NCBI RefSeq assembly: GCF_013822795.1
Contig: NZ_PNLB01000001.1
Span: 1 to 64,000 of the forward strand
Origin: Phenylobacterium sp.
Lineage (GTDB): Bacteria; Pseudomonadota; Alphaproteobacteria; Caulobacterales; Caulobacteraceae
DNA length: 64,000 nucleotides
Direction of reading: 5' to 3'
This document shows positions 47,293 to 59,989 of the stretch, one piece after another. Positions within the stretch are counted from its first letter, which is position 1; every line of letters begins with the position of its first letter. The notes under the pieces are model-generated. The model did no database searches. It saw nothing but the letters and a program-made list of their open reading frames with translations, and was not told the DNA's origin. Made by a program: the position numbers and the translations under genes.

Positions 47293-48057
47293 ATGACTCT
47301 CAAGCTTGTTTTGGCGGCCGCCGGCTGCGCCAGTCTGCTCGCGCCAGCCTCGGCGTTGGCCCAGTCGGACTATGATTGGACCGGCTTCTATGTCGGCGGA
47401 AACCTCGGCGCGAGCTGGGGCGACACTTCGATCAAGACCAAGATCGAGCGGGGCAACGGCGCTGCGCCGATCGACCCGCGCGACATCGCCGTGCTCAACG
47501 CGCCGATCTCCGACGACGACAACGACACGGGTTTCACCGGAGGCATTCAGGGCGGCCTGAACTACCAGACCGGCAGCTGGGTGTTCGGCCTGGAGACCGA
47601 TGTCGGCTGGATGGACATCGGCCAGACACGCACCAACGCCTATACCCTCCCGTCGGTGCTCAATCCGCCGATCACCGCGGCGGTGAGCCAGGAGGTCAGC
47701 ACCGACTGGGTCTGGACTCTGCGGCCGCGGATCGGCTGGGCGAGCGGGCCGTACATGATCTATGGCACCGCCGGCCTGGCGGTGTCCAAGGTCGAGGTGA
47801 AGGCCAGCTACGTCGACAATCGCGCGCTCGGCAACACCGGCAGCTTCAGCGACAAGGACACCAAGACCGGCTGGGCCGCAGGCCTGGGCGGCGCCTATGC
47901 GATCACCGACAACCTGTCGGCGCGCGGCGAGTGGATCTACACCGACTTCGGCGACGTGCGCGCCTCGTGGGTGACGCCGAACGGCTATGCGGCGTTCACC
48001 ACCGAGGGCGATGCGCGGGCCAACCTGCTGAGGATCGGGCTGGACTACAAGTTCTGA
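47293..48057 (+). CDS. Omp25/31-like outer-membrane beta-barrel protein
   Basis: A 254-residue barrel. Signal peptide KLVLAAAGCASLLAPASALA; the mature start YDWTGFYVGGNLGASWGDTS is the standard motif of alphaproteobacterial Omp25/31 porin-like proteins; GGIQGGLNYQTGSWVFGLET, LSARGEWIYTDFGDV and the C-terminal LRIGLDYKF (Phe end) follow. Role is structural. GAGGGG lies before ATG 47293. Confidence 0.94.
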   Translation: MTLKLVLAAAGCASLLAPASALAQSDYDWTGFYVGGNLGASWGDTSIKTKIERGNGAAPIDPRDIAVLNAPISDDDNDTGFTGGIQGGLNYQTGSWVFGLETDVGWMDIGQTRTNAYTLPSVLNPPITAAVSQEVSTDWVWTLRPRIGWASGPYMIYGTAGLAVSKVEVKASYVDNRALGNTGSFSDKDTKTGWAAGLGGAYAITDNLSARGEWIYTDFGDVRASWVTPNGYAAFTTEGDARANLLRIGLDYKF

Positions 48058-48139
48058 CCTCAGGCGGCCGGCTTACGGCCGGCCGCAACTTCCCCGCCGG
48101 CGCGGCCGTTCCTCCCTGTAACGACAAGGGAGGCCCGCC

Positions 48140-48349
48140 ATGGCCGACGACAATGTCTATAAGATCCTCGAACTGGCCGGTTCGTCGGCCAAGAGCGTCG
48201 ATGACGCCATCCAGACGGCGATCACCAAGGCCAGCGCCACAGTCCGCAATATCCGCTGGTTCGAGGTGATCCAGGTGCGCGGCCATGTGGAGAGCGGCAA
48301 GGTCGCCCATTACCAGGTGCTGCTGAAGGTCGGCTTTACGCTGGAGTAG
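48140..48349 (+). CDS. Dodecin
   Basis: A 69-residue dodecin: VYKILELAGSSAKSVDDAIQ, AITKASATVRNIRWFEVIQV and RGHVESGKVAHYQVLLKVGF. Dodecins form hollow dodecamers that store flavin or coenzyme A; the Trp in the IRWFEV strand is the flavin-stacking residue. GGGAGG precedes ATG 48140. It overlaps the convergent DsbA-like gene by 14 bases. Confidence 0.95.
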   Translation: MADDNVYKILELAGSSAKSVDDAIQTAITKASATVRNIRWFEVIQVRGHVESGKVAHYQVLLKVGFTLE

Positions 48350-48989
48350 CGGCGTCCGGCTCGGTGCCCAGCCATTGATGCAGGACCGAGAGCACCGCCG
48401 ACCCCGGCTGGTAGCCGCGGTTGACGATGCCGTAGTGGCCTTCTTCGTTTGGGCCGCCGACCAGGGTCGGGAAGCCGGTGACGCCGGCGCGTTGGGCGGT
48501 GGCGTAGTCGTTCCAGGTTTCGTGCTTGAGGTCGTCGGTTTCGAAGTCGGCGAGGAACGCCTGGCGATCGACCCCATAGTCGGCGGCCAGATCGGCCAGG
48601 ACCTCGGCCTGGGTGACGTCCTGCCCCTCGGCGTAGAAGGCGTGGTGCAGGCGGGCCAGGAAGAGCAGCGCCTTTTCGCCGTCCTCGCGCCGGACGCGGA
48701 CGATGGCGCGGGCGGCCGGATCGGTGTCGTAGAGGAAGCCGGGCCGGTCGAGGATCGCGTCGTCGAACGGCAGGCCGGTGGCCTCGTGGACGTGCTCCCA
48801 GTGGATCTTCAGTTCGGTCTTGGCCTGCTCGGTGGTCGGCTTGTCGTTGCCGGGGCGCAGGCCGCCCATGACCAGCTGGATCGGCAGCGCCCGGCCGAAG
48901 GTGCGGCGGATCTGGCCGATCACCGGCGAGAAGCCGTAGCACCACGAGCACATCGGGTCGGCGAAGTAGATCAGGCGGGGCGTCTGCAT
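48336..48989 (-). CDS. DsbA-family (FrnE-like) thiol oxidoreductase
   Basis: A 217-residue protein starting directly with the thioredoxin fold (RLIYFADPMCSWCYGFSPVI), with redox motif CSWC, then the helical insertion and the cis-Pro loop in GVTGFPTLVGGPNEEGH. The absence of a signal peptide suggests a cytoplasmic enzyme like FrnE. Substrate unknown. Confidence 0.92.
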   Translation of the reverse strand: MQTPRLIYFADPMCSWCYGFSPVIGQIRRTFGRALPIQLVMGGLRPGNDKPTTEQAKTELKIHWEHVHEATGLPFDDAILDRPGFLYDTDPAARAIVRVRREDGEKALLFLARLHHAFYAEGQDVTQAEVLADLAADYGVDRQAFLADFETDDLKHETWNDYATAQRAGVTGFPTLVGGPNEEGHYGIVNRGYQPGSAVLSVLHQWLGTEPDAATPA

Positions 48990-49146
48990 GGCGGCTTCCT
49001 CTTGTTGGGCCTATGTAATGCGCAGCGGCCGCCTGGGCGAGCCGGATGGAGACCACGATCCTTGAAGGCCTGACGCCGCGTTCTCTGCGAACCCGCTGTC
49101 ACCCGCGCCAGGTCGGCGCGGCGATCCCTCCTGCCCAGGCCTCCAC

Positions 49147-49647
49147 ATGACCCATATCCGCCCCGCCCGCGCCGACGAGATCGACCGCGTGCGCGAGATC
49201 GAACGTATCTCGGCGAGCCGCTTTCTCGGCACCGACCGGGCCGAGTTGGCCGATGACGAGCCGACCGACGCCGAAACGCTGGGCGCGCGGATCGGGGCGG
49301 GCGGCCTGCTGGTCGCCGCCGATGCGGAGGCGCCGGTCGCCTTCGTGATGTTCCGGGAGGTCGAGGGCTGCGCCTATGTCGAGCAGATCGACGTGCTGCC
49401 CAGCCATGCGCGGCGCGGGATCGGCGCCGACTTGCTGCAAGCGGTGGCGGAGCTGGCGCGGGCGCGCGGTTGGCCGGCGCTGACGCTCTCGACCTTCAAG
49501 GACGTGCCGTTCAACGCGCCGTACTACGCCCGGCTGGGCTTTGTGGAGGTCGGCGTGCTGACGCCGGGAATGCTGGAGATCCGCGCCGAGCACGAAGCGC
49601 GCGGCCTCGACGAGACCGCGCGCGTGTTCATGCGTCGGGAAGTGTGA
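49147..49647 (+). CDS. GNAT-family N-acetyltransferase
   Basis: A 166-residue acetyltransferase: THIRPARADEIDRVREIERI at the start and the acetyl-CoA-binding QIDVLPSHARRGIGADLLQA (motif V-x-x-x-x-R-R-x-G-I-G). YYARLGFVEVGVLTPGMLEI and an Arg-rich C-terminus complete the fold. Substrate unknown; the ribosome site is weak. Confidence 0.92.
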   Translation: MTHIRPARADEIDRVREIERISASRFLGTDRAELADDEPTDAETLGARIGAGGLLVAADAEAPVAFVMFREVEGCAYVEQIDVLPSHARRGIGADLLQAVAELARARGWPALTLSTFKDVPFNAPYYARLGFVEVGVLTPGMLEIRAEHEARGLDETARVFMRREV

Positions 49648-49696
49648 CCGAGGGGGACCGCCCATCTGGGCCGATGCGGGCGGCCCCCCTCTAGTC
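49645..49696. repeat. Palindromic repeat, copy A
   Basis: TGACCGAGGGGGACCGCCC and GGGCGGCCCCCCTC form a stem starting at the stop codon of the GNAT gene; the element ends with GTCTCG. The same words (TGACCGAGGGGGAC, CCCCCTC, GTCTCG) recur near 55550-55605. Confidence 0.6.
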
Positions 49697-49718
49697 TCGG
49701 CGCGAGGCGCCGATCTCG

Positions 49719-50324
49719 TCAGGCCGGGATATTGGCCAGGGCGGCGCGGCTGTCGGCCACCGCCTGGTCGCGCGCCTCCGGGCCGTAACCGATCTTCTCG
49801 GCGCGGATGAAGGTCACGTCGGTCAGGCCGACGAAGCCGAGCAACTGGCGCAGGTAGGGCTCCTGGAAGTCCAGCGACTGGGCCGGGCCTTCGCTGTAGA
49901 GGCCGCCGCGGCTCTCGACGACGATCACCTTCTTGCCGGTCAGCAGGCCTTCCGGGCCGGCTTCGGAGTAGCGGAAGGTCTCGCCGGCCCGCAGCACGTG
50001 GTCGAACCACGAGCGCAGGGTGGTCGGGACACTGAAGTTGTACATCGGCGCGCCGATGACGATGACGTCGGCGGCGCGCAGCTCGCCGATCAGCTTGTCG
50101 GAGAGGGCGCGGGCCTCCAGCTCGGCCGGGGTGGTCGGCTGGGCGCGCACGCCGGCGACGGTCGAGGGCAGCAGGTGCGGGATCGGATCGGCGGCCAGGT
50201 CGCGGAACACGATCTGGGCCCCCGGGTCGCGGGCGGTCAGTTCGGTGACGGCGTCGGCGACCAGCAGGCGCGAGATCGAGGCCTCGCCGCTGACGCTGCT
50301 GTTGAGAACGAGAATATTGGTCAA
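49719..50324 (-). CDS. azoR: FMN-dependent NADH-azoreductase
   Basis: A 201-residue flavodoxin-like quinone/azo reductase. The FMN-phosphate loop NILVLNSSVSGEASISRLLV opens the protein, IGAPMYNFSVPTTLRSWFDH and GETFRYSEAGPEGLLTGKK are hallmark AzoR segments, and VIVVESRGGLYSEGPAQSLD ends the active-site loop. The start is TTG 50324 with GGAGG five bases before it; no ATG fits. Divergent from a LysR gene, with an inverted repeat between them. Confidence 0.94.
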   Translation of the reverse strand: MTNILVLNSSVSGEASISRLLVADAVTELTARDPGAQIVFRDLAADPIPHLLPSTVAGVRAQPTTPAELEARALSDKLIGELRAADVIVIGAPMYNFSVPTTLRSWFDHVLRAGETFRYSEAGPEGLLTGKKVIVVESRGGLYSEGPAQSLDFQEPYLRQLLGFVGLTDVTFIRAEKIGYGPEARDQAVADSRAALANIPA

Positions 50325-50381
50325 GGCGCCCTCCAAGGCGTTGAGTGAATTCGACGCCGACAGAGGTGAGGCCTTGATCGG

Positions 50382-50419
50382 TGCAACAGTAGACCGATAT
50401 TCCGCACTAGATTGTTGCA
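50382..50419. promoter_or_regulatory. Inverted repeat between azoR and LysR genes
   Basis: TGCAACA and TGTTGCA are perfect 7-bp arms with a 24-base spacer in the divergent promoter region; a probable site of the LysR protein. Confidence 0.55.
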
Positions 50420-50434
50420 TGATTGGGAACGCCA

Positions 50435-51364
50435 GTGATCGACCTCGAAGACATCCAGGCTTTCGCAGAGGTGGCGGAGGCGCAGAGCTTCGGCCGCGCG
50501 GGCCAGCGGCTGGGGCTGTCGAAGTCGATGGTCAGCCGGCGGGTGGCGCGGCTGGAGGCCGAGCTGGGCGCCCAACTGCTGAGCCGCACGACGCGCGGCG
50601 TCTCGATCACCGAGGCCGGGCTGGAGTTCAAGGAGCGGGCCGACCGGGTGCTGGCCGAACTGGAGGCGGCGCGAGACGACCTGGCGCAGCGCGGCGAGGA
50701 CATGGTCGGCAGCTTGCGCCTTTCGGCGCCGCTGTCGTTCGGCATGACCCACCTGTCGGCGGTGCTGGCCGAGCTGGCCGTGCGCCATCCCAAGCTGTCG
50801 GTCGAGGTCTCCTACAGCGACCGCTATGTCGATCTGATCGGCGAGCGCTACGACGCGGCGGTGCGGATCGGGGTGCTGGAGGATTCCAGCCTGGTGGCGC
50901 GCAAGATCGCGCCGATCCGGGCGGCGGCGATCGCCAGTCCGGCGTTCCTGGAGGCGCACGGCGTCCCGACCCGGCCCGAGGATCTCGACAATCTGCCGGC
51001 GGTGATGAGCGGTTCGGAGGTGTGGCGCTTCCAGGACGGCAAGCGGACGATCACCGTGCGCCCGGAGGGACGGTTCAAGGCCGACAACGGCCCGGCGATC
51101 CTGGCGGCGGCGGCGGCGGGGCTGGGCGTGGCGATGCTGCCGACGTTCCTGGTCGGGCCGTCGATCGACAAGGGCGAGGTGGTCCCGCTGCTGCTCGAGT
51201 TCCCGGCCCCGCCGCTGGGGCTCTACGTCGTGCGCCCGCCGCCGGCCGCGCACATGTCGGCCAAGGTGCGGGCGCTGACCGAGCTGATGCTGGAGAAGTT
51301 CGGCGGCGAACCCTTCTGGGACGCCTGCTACGCGCGGCGGGTGGCCGCTGGCCTGCCGGCCTAG
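50435..51364 (+). CDS. LysR-family regulator
   Basis: A 309-residue regulator. HTH near the N-terminus: EDIQAFAEVAEAQSFGRAGQ and RLGLSKSMVSRRVARLEAEL; the effector domain follows with EDMVGSLRLSAPLSFGMTHL and LIGERYDAAVRIGVLEDSSL. The start is GTG 50435 (GGGA upstream) rather than TTG 50423. Divergent from azoR, so it probably senses quinone- or dye-like compounds; the effector is unproven. Confidence 0.93.
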   Translation: MIDLEDIQAFAEVAEAQSFGRAGQRLGLSKSMVSRRVARLEAELGAQLLSRTTRGVSITEAGLEFKERADRVLAELEAARDDLAQRGEDMVGSLRLSAPLSFGMTHLSAVLAELAVRHPKLSVEVSYSDRYVDLIGERYDAAVRIGVLEDSSLVARKIAPIRAAAIASPAFLEAHGVPTRPEDLDNLPAVMSGSEVWRFQDGKRTITVRPEGRFKADNGPAILAAAAAGLGVAMLPTFLVGPSIDKGEVVPLLLEFPAPPLGLYVVRPPPAAHMSAKVRALTELMLEKFGGEPFWDACYARRVAAGLPA

Positions 51365-51370
51365 CCGCCA

Positions 51371-51404
51371 AAAAAAAATAGGGCGGCTCCCTTAGGAGCC
51401 GCCC
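51371..51404 (-). terminator. Intrinsic terminator of the TonB-receptor gene
   Basis: GGGCGGCTCC and GGAGCCGCCC pair with loop CTTA; read on the minus strand, a run of eight or more T follows. The LysR gene on the other strand shares the hairpin. Confidence 0.9.
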
Positions 51405-51432
51405 CAGTCGTCGTTCTCGAGGGGGAAGACCT

Positions 51433-54321
51433 CTAGAACTTCTTGGTGACGCCGAGCTTGTAGTAACGGCCGAGCGGGTTGGCCGTGAACGGGTCGTAGC
51501 TGAGGTCAAGACGGGCGAACGACGGGTCTTGGTCGAACACGTTGATCACCGAGGCGGTCAGCGTCGTGTCCCAGGGCAGGAGCACGCGGTAGGCCAGGTC
51601 GTTGGTGATGAAGGCGTCGATCTTCATGCCGTTCTGGTTGGTGGCGAAGGTCGAGGAGCCAGCGCGGGTGTCGACCATGTCGTCGACGTAGCGGATGGTC
51701 CAACGGACGTTGTGGTCGCCGCGGGTGTATTCGGCGAACGCGCTGCCCTTCCACTGCGGCTGCGAGCCGTAGCCGAGGTAGTCCATCTTGCCGACGTAGT
51801 CGGTTTCCTTGGCGGTCGTGATGCCTTCGATCTTGGTCTCGGCGACCTTGAACTCGAGCACGTAGGTCAGTTCGGCGCCGAAGTTCATGTCGCCGCCGAA
51901 GACGTCACGGGCCGTGTAGTTGGCCGAGAAGTCGATGCCCGAGGTTTTGATGTCCGGGCCGTTCACATAGTACTGCTTCACGCGGTTGATGGTCGCCGCC
52001 GAGCAGGCGCCGGTGAACGAGATGCGGTTCTGCAGCGCGGCGTAGGCCGGGTTGCCGCAGTTGTTCGCGCCGGCAGCGCCGTTCGGGAAGATCGCGTTGA
52101 CGATCTGGGCGCCGCTTTCGTTGTTGATCGGGCCTTCGAAGTCGAAGTTCCAGTAGTCGATCGAGGCGCGGAAGTCGCCGAAGTCGAACAGGGCGCCGAA
52201 GTTCAGCGTCTGCGCCTTTTCCGGCTCCAGGTCGGGGTTGCCCCACAGGTCATAGGCGCGATAGCCGCCGGCCGCCGTCGTGTAGGACAGGTTGGTGACC
52301 GAGGTGTTGGCGATCTGGGTCTGCGGCGGGGCGCGGAAGGTCGAGCCGGCCGAGGCGCGGAACGCCAGCCAGTCGGTCGCTTGCCACTTCAGAGCCACCT
52401 TCGGGTTGGTGGTGGCGCCGATGTTGCCGCCGTAGTCCTCGTAGCGGACCGCCAGGGTGCCGGTCAGGCTGTCGGTGAACGGCATCTGCGCTTCGATGAA
52501 GGCCGCGCCGACCGAGTAGTCGAGGTCGTAGTCGGCCGTGGCGCCGAAGAAGCTGAACGGACCGTTCTGAGCCACGCAGGTCGCGCCCGGGTTCACCGAC
52601 GAGTCGGGGCAGGGGCTGACGTCGATGTTGGTGTCGTTGTTGTTCTGACGCTCAACGCCGCTCCAGCGGTATTGCGCACCGGCGGCCCAGGCCAGCGGGC
52701 CCGCGCCGAAGTCGACCGCACCCACTTCGCCGTTGAACACCAGGTCGGCGGTGAACATCTGCGAGCGCATCTTGTAGCCGTACTCGCCGAAGATGTAGTC
52801 GAGCACTTCGCGGCTGTTGGCCGTGGAGGCGACGTAGTTCGGGTTGGTGCGGCCGTCGATCACGTTGCCGGCGACGCCGGTCGAGAACGGGTTGAACCAC
52901 AGGCAGCCATTGGCCCCCGCGGTCGTGCCCTGGCAGTTGTCACCGCCGAAGCCGCTCAGGGCGCGCTGCAGCTTGCCGACCAGGATGTCCGGGGTGGCGA
53001 TCTCGGCGTTGGAGTCCATGTAGGTGACAGCGGCGTCCCAGCCGATGCCGCCGAACGCGTCGAACTCGCCCTTCAGGCCGGCCGACACGCGGTAGGTGTC
53101 GAAGTAGCGCTTGTCGTGCTTCGACTGGCCGCCGAACAGGGCGTTGCCGCCGACGCCGATCGGGCGCCAGGCGATCGAGGTGAAGACGCCTTGCGAGGCC
53201 GCCGCGGCCTGGGCCGGGGTCAGCTGGCCGAGCAGGGCCTGCAGGCCGGGGTTCGAGCCCGGGATGTAGAAGCCGTTGCTGCGCTCGTTGACGCCGGTGA
53301 TCGCCGAGCTCGGATAGTTGTTCGGCGGATACGACGGCGAGGAGTGCTCTTGCTGCACGTCGTGGGCCGCGTACAGCACTTCAGCGTGGAACTTGGTCTT
53401 TTCGGTGAGGTCGAAGTTGATCTCGCCGTAGAGCTGCCAGTGATCTTCGTCTTCGATCAGGTTGTTGAAGCCGATGAACTGGAATTGGCAGCCGCTGGCG
53501 CTCAGCGGGCCGGAGATGGCGTTACAGCCCGGATCGACCAGGGTGCCCACGCCCGGGCCAAAGGTGCCGCCGGCGTTGCGGGTCTGATAGATGCCCGGGT
53601 TGCCGAAGGCCGACCAGCCGCCTTGCGGGTTGTCGGTCAGCGAGCGCATCGCGAAGTCGCGCTCGGTCACCGGCAGTTCGGTGCGCTTGCGGTAGCCGGC
53701 GGTCAGCAGGATGTCGGCGCGCTCGCCCTGCCAGCCATAGGCCGCGCTCAGGGTGTAGTCGCCGTCGGTGCCGTCGATGTACGAGTAGTTGCCCGAGACT
53801 TCGAGGCCGTTGAGGTTCTTACGGGTGATGAAGTTCACCACGCCGGCGACGGCGTCCGAGCCGTAGGTGGCGGCGGCGCCGTCCTTCAGCACTTCCACGC
53901 GGCCGATCGCGGCCGTCGGGAGCAGGTTGGTGTCGACATAGATCGCGCCGGGCGAGGTCGCCATGCGGCGGCCATTCATCAGCACCAGGGTGCGCTGGGC
54001 GCCGAGGCCGCGCAGGTTGACGTTGCCCGAGCCCGTCGATTGGGCGGCGGCGTATTGGTTGGCTTCACCGAGGACGCCCGAGACCGCCGGGATCGACTTC
54101 AGCAGGTCGACCGTGCTCGGCGAACCCTGCTTCTGCATTTCATCCTGGCCGATCACGTTGACCGGCAGGGCGGCGTTTTCGGGCGAACCGGCGATGAAGG
54201 AGCCGGTGACCACGATCTCTTCAACCGCCGTTTCGTCTTGGGCGTTGGCCGGAGCCGCAAGACCCAGCACCGCGAGGAGCGCCAGGGAGGAGGCTCCTGC
54301 AAGGTACTTAGAATGCAACAT
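51433..54321 (-). CDS. TonB-dependent outer-membrane receptor
   Basis: A 962-residue receptor. Signal peptide to about APANAQD, a TonB box in VEEIVVTGSFIAGS, a plug domain (about 40-170; VNLRGLGAQRTLVLMNGRRM, GRVEVLKDGAAATYGSDAVA, GVVNFITRKNL) and a 22-strand barrel with long extracellular loops; it ends GRYYKLGVTKKF. It belongs to the alphaproteobacterial group with large loops, whose ligands are often oligosaccharides or other organic compounds; no ligand can be assigned. No sugar-transporter genes are adjacent. Confidence 0.96.
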   Translation of the reverse strand: MLHSKYLAGASSLALLAVLGLAAPANAQDETAVEEIVVTGSFIAGSPENAALPVNVIGQDEMQKQGSPSTVDLLKSIPAVSGVLGEANQYAAAQSTGSGNVNLRGLGAQRTLVLMNGRRMATSPGAIYVDTNLLPTAAIGRVEVLKDGAAATYGSDAVAGVVNFITRKNLNGLEVSGNYSYIDGTDGDYTLSAAYGWQGERADILLTAGYRKRTELPVTERDFAMRSLTDNPQGGWSAFGNPGIYQTRNAGGTFGPGVGTLVDPGCNAISGPLSASGCQFQFIGFNNLIEDEDHWQLYGEINFDLTEKTKFHAEVLYAAHDVQQEHSSPSYPPNNYPSSAITGVNERSNGFYIPGSNPGLQALLGQLTPAQAAAASQGVFTSIAWRPIGVGGNALFGGQSKHDKRYFDTYRVSAGLKGEFDAFGGIGWDAAVTYMDSNAEIATPDILVGKLQRALSGFGGDNCQGTTAGANGCLWFNPFSTGVAGNVIDGRTNPNYVASTANSREVLDYIFGEYGYKMRSQMFTADLVFNGEVGAVDFGAGPLAWAAGAQYRWSGVERQNNNDTNIDVSPCPDSSVNPGATCVAQNGPFSFFGATADYDLDYSVGAAFIEAQMPFTDSLTGTLAVRYEDYGGNIGATTNPKVALKWQATDWLAFRASAGSTFRAPPQTQIANTSVTNLSYTTAAGGYRAYDLWGNPDLEPEKAQTLNFGALFDFGDFRASIDYWNFDFEGPINNESGAQIVNAIFPNGAAGANNCGNPAYAALQNRISFTGACSAATINRVKQYYVNGPDIKTSGIDFSANYTARDVFGGDMNFGAELTYVLEFKVAETKIEGITTAKETDYVGKMDYLGYGSQPQWKGSAFAEYTRGDHNVRWTIRYVDDMVDTRAGSSTFATNQNGMKIDAFITNDLAYRVLLPWDTTLTASVINVFDQDPSFARLDLSYDPFTANPLGRYYKLGVTKKF

Positions 54322-54710
54322 ACGTTTCCCCTAATATAACTGCGTTACGCGTCAAATGTCGTCTGAACGTGGCGCAGGAAAGAGCGGCGGGGACCGCCCA
54401 AAGCAAGTCTCAAATCCGTCATGGTGAGAATAACGCCGGTATCCGCGGGGGTTTCGGGGCGAATAGATCAAAAAGCGCGCATCAATTTCTAATGTAAACG
54501 CAAAATCGTACCGAGGATTCGAATTTTGTGCCAATTTTCCTATAAAAATCAGACGTCAAATTTTCCCAGAACGTCGATTTGTGCGTGGCGCCCAGAAATG
54601 TCGCTTCGGCGCCACACAGGGGAGGGATTCTGATTCGAGCGATCGGTATGTCTGCAATCCGGCCAGGAAAACGACGTTCGTCCGCCTTTCGGACGGCCGG
54701 TCAGTCGGCG
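54322..54710. other. Intergenic promoter region of the TonB-receptor gene
   Basis: This 389-base stretch has no gene. It is much more AT-rich than the window, especially 54480-54570, and on the minus strand contains two TTGACG words, near 54353 and 54555, that could be -35 elements; spacing to a -10 is not ideal for either. Confidence 0.5.
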
Positions 54711-55403
54711 TTAGGCCGGAGAATTTGAGAGTTCGGTAGGTTTCTTCAGCAGGTCGAGAATCGACGACAGGTAGGCTTCGGCGTTGGCGCGCGCGGCGGG
54801 CACGCCGCTGACGCCGCTGGCCTCCAATTGGTCGAAGCCGCCGCCGATCGCGAACAGGATGCGGAACGCTTCCTTCTCGATCAGCGGGGTGGGCAGGATC
54901 TCGATGTCGCTGGTCCGCAGCTGGGCGACAACTTCCTTCAGCGAGCGCGGGCGCAGGGCGGCCGGCACGCGGGTCAGCAGGCAGCGGTGGGGCAGCGGAC
55001 GTCCGGCGCGGCGGCCGAACTGGGTGACCATCTCGGCCGCCTTGATCGCCTGGATCGCTTCGAGCTGGGAGGCCGCGAGCGGCGTCACCACCAGGTCGAG
55101 GCGCATGGTCGTGAACGCCATCGCGCCGCGGATCGAGCCTTCGGTGTCGAGGATCAGCCAGTCGGGCTGCTTGCGCTGGGCCTCGCGCAGGGCGTCGCGC
55201 ATGTCCTCCATGGTCGGGGCGGGGTGGATGCTCACCTTATCTGGGCGGCCGGGCAGCGAGGCCCAGTGCACCAGCGGTTTGTTGGGATCGGAGTCGATCA
55301 TCGCCACGCGCTGCCCGCGTTCGACGAGACCAAGGGCGAGAAGAAGCGCCGCGGTGGTTTTCCCCGCGCCGCCCTTCGGGTTGACAAAGGCGACTGTCGG
55401 CAA
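54711..55403 (-). CDS. Orphan ParA/MinD-type ATPase
   Basis: A 230-residue P-loop ATPase. The deviant Walker A is VNPKGGAGKTTAALLLALGL (residues 7-26); DSDPNKPLVHWASLP and WLILDTEGSIRGAM give the switch and Walker B positions. It resembles small ParA/VirC1 proteins that partition DNA or protein complexes. No ParB, parS-like or polar cargo gene is next to it, so it is an orphan; role unknown. Confidence 0.9.
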   Translation of the reverse strand: MPTVAFVNPKGGAGKTTAALLLALGLVERGQRVAMIDSDPNKPLVHWASLPGRPDKVSIHPAPTMEDMRDALREAQRKQPDWLILDTEGSIRGAMAFTTMRLDLVVTPLAASQLEAIQAIKAAEMVTQFGRRAGRPLPHRCLLTRVPAALRPRSLKEVVAQLRTSDIEILPTPLIEKEAFRILFAIGGGFDQLEASGVSGVPAARANAEAYLSSILDLLKKPTELSNSPA

Positions 55404-55514
55404 GCCGGTCTCTCTTTGAGGGCGCCCCCCGGCGGGACCTAGGCGTAAACCATAGCGGTCCGGAGCCGGACTATCGAGCAGGTATACGGCGCTACTTTGT
55501 CCTAGGGGAGGAAA

Positions 55515-55605
55515 TGCTCCCCCGGCGGGGAGCGGTCAGCCGCATGGCTGACCGAGGGGGACGTTGACGCTCTAGCTTGAGAGCGGTCCCCCTCCGTCTC
55601 GACGC
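55515..55605. repeat. Palindromic repeat, copy B
   Basis: A compact set of hairpins: GCTCCCCCGGCGGGGAGC, then GGTCAGCC-GCAT-GGCTGACC (55534-55553), then GAGGGGGAC paired with GTCCCCCTC (about 55554-55598) ending near GTCTCGACG. It shares words with copy A near 49645 and looks like a REP-type element after the ParA gene. Confidence 0.7.
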
Positions 55606-55650
55606 GTCATGTCGATCCACCTTCCGCAAGAGGGGAGGTCTAGCGGTGTC

Positions 55651-56247
55651 CTAGCTGGTCGGGGCCTCCACCGGAGGCGGGGCTTCCGGCGTGGCGGCGG
55701 CTTCGAGGCCAGCGGTGGGATCGAAGGCGGCGCCCATCAGCTTGGCGTTCTTTTCCAGGCGCTCGGCCGTCGGGGCGCAGCGCACGGGCAGCGACCAGCT
55801 CATCCATTCCTGGGCGAGGCGGGCCTTGGTCAGGTTCGGCGCGCCGGCCCAGACCGCCTGGCCCTTCTTGATCGCCGCCGCGCCGATCGGCCCGAGCGGC
55901 CGGATGCTGGCCTTCTCGGCCGTCTCGATGGCGCGTTCAAACGACTTCAGATCCTTGCGGCTCTGCTTCTGCATGTCGGCGTAGACCTTGAGGTCCTCGG
56001 CCAGCGAGCGGCCCGGCGGGCGATAGGTGGTCTCGATGCGGGTGACCTCGGGCATCACCTGGTCGTGCAGCTCAAGGTATCCGCTCAGCGCCCCGTGGCA
56101 CCAGGACACCAGCCCGTAGTCGTCGTGCGGCGCACCGACCGGCCAGGGAAGCTCTTCGGCGCCGGCCGGGGTCGCGGGCGTGGCGGCGGCCGGTTCGGCG
56201 GCCTGATCGACGGCCATAAGGGCGAGAGCGATGAGTAGCGCTGGCAT
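55651..56247 (-). CDS. Exported protein of unknown function
   Basis: A 198-residue protein. N-terminal hydrophobic stretch PALLIALALMAVDQAAEPAA is a short signal; the mature part has an Ala/Pro/Thr linker, DYGLVSWCHGALSGYLELHD, a helical middle (ADMQKQSRKDLKSFERAIET; AEKASIRPLGPIGAAAIKKG) and a Pro-rich tail. Two Cys could form a disulfide. No domain is recognised. It lies 21 bases downstream of the hydantoinase gene in the same direction. Confidence 0.78.
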   Translation of the reverse strand: MPALLIALALMAVDQAAEPAAATPATPAGAEELPWPVGAPHDDYGLVSWCHGALSGYLELHDQVMPEVTRIETTYRPPGRSLAEDLKVYADMQKQSRKDLKSFERAIETAEKASIRPLGPIGAAAIKKGQAVWAGAPNLTKARLAQEWMSWSLPVRCAPTAERLEKNAKLMGAAFDPTAGLEAAATPEAPPPVEAPTS

Positions 56248-56268
56248 GGAACCTCGTTGAAGACTGGA

Positions 56269-59949
<3,681 letters not shown>

Positions 59950-59989
59950 TGTCAGGACCGACTCCGGGCCTTACAGCTTGGATACTCCC

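Noticed and set aside
51529..54339. 936-codon plus-strand frame opposite the TonB receptor
   Set aside because: Antisense shadow without any domain; the receptor is certain.
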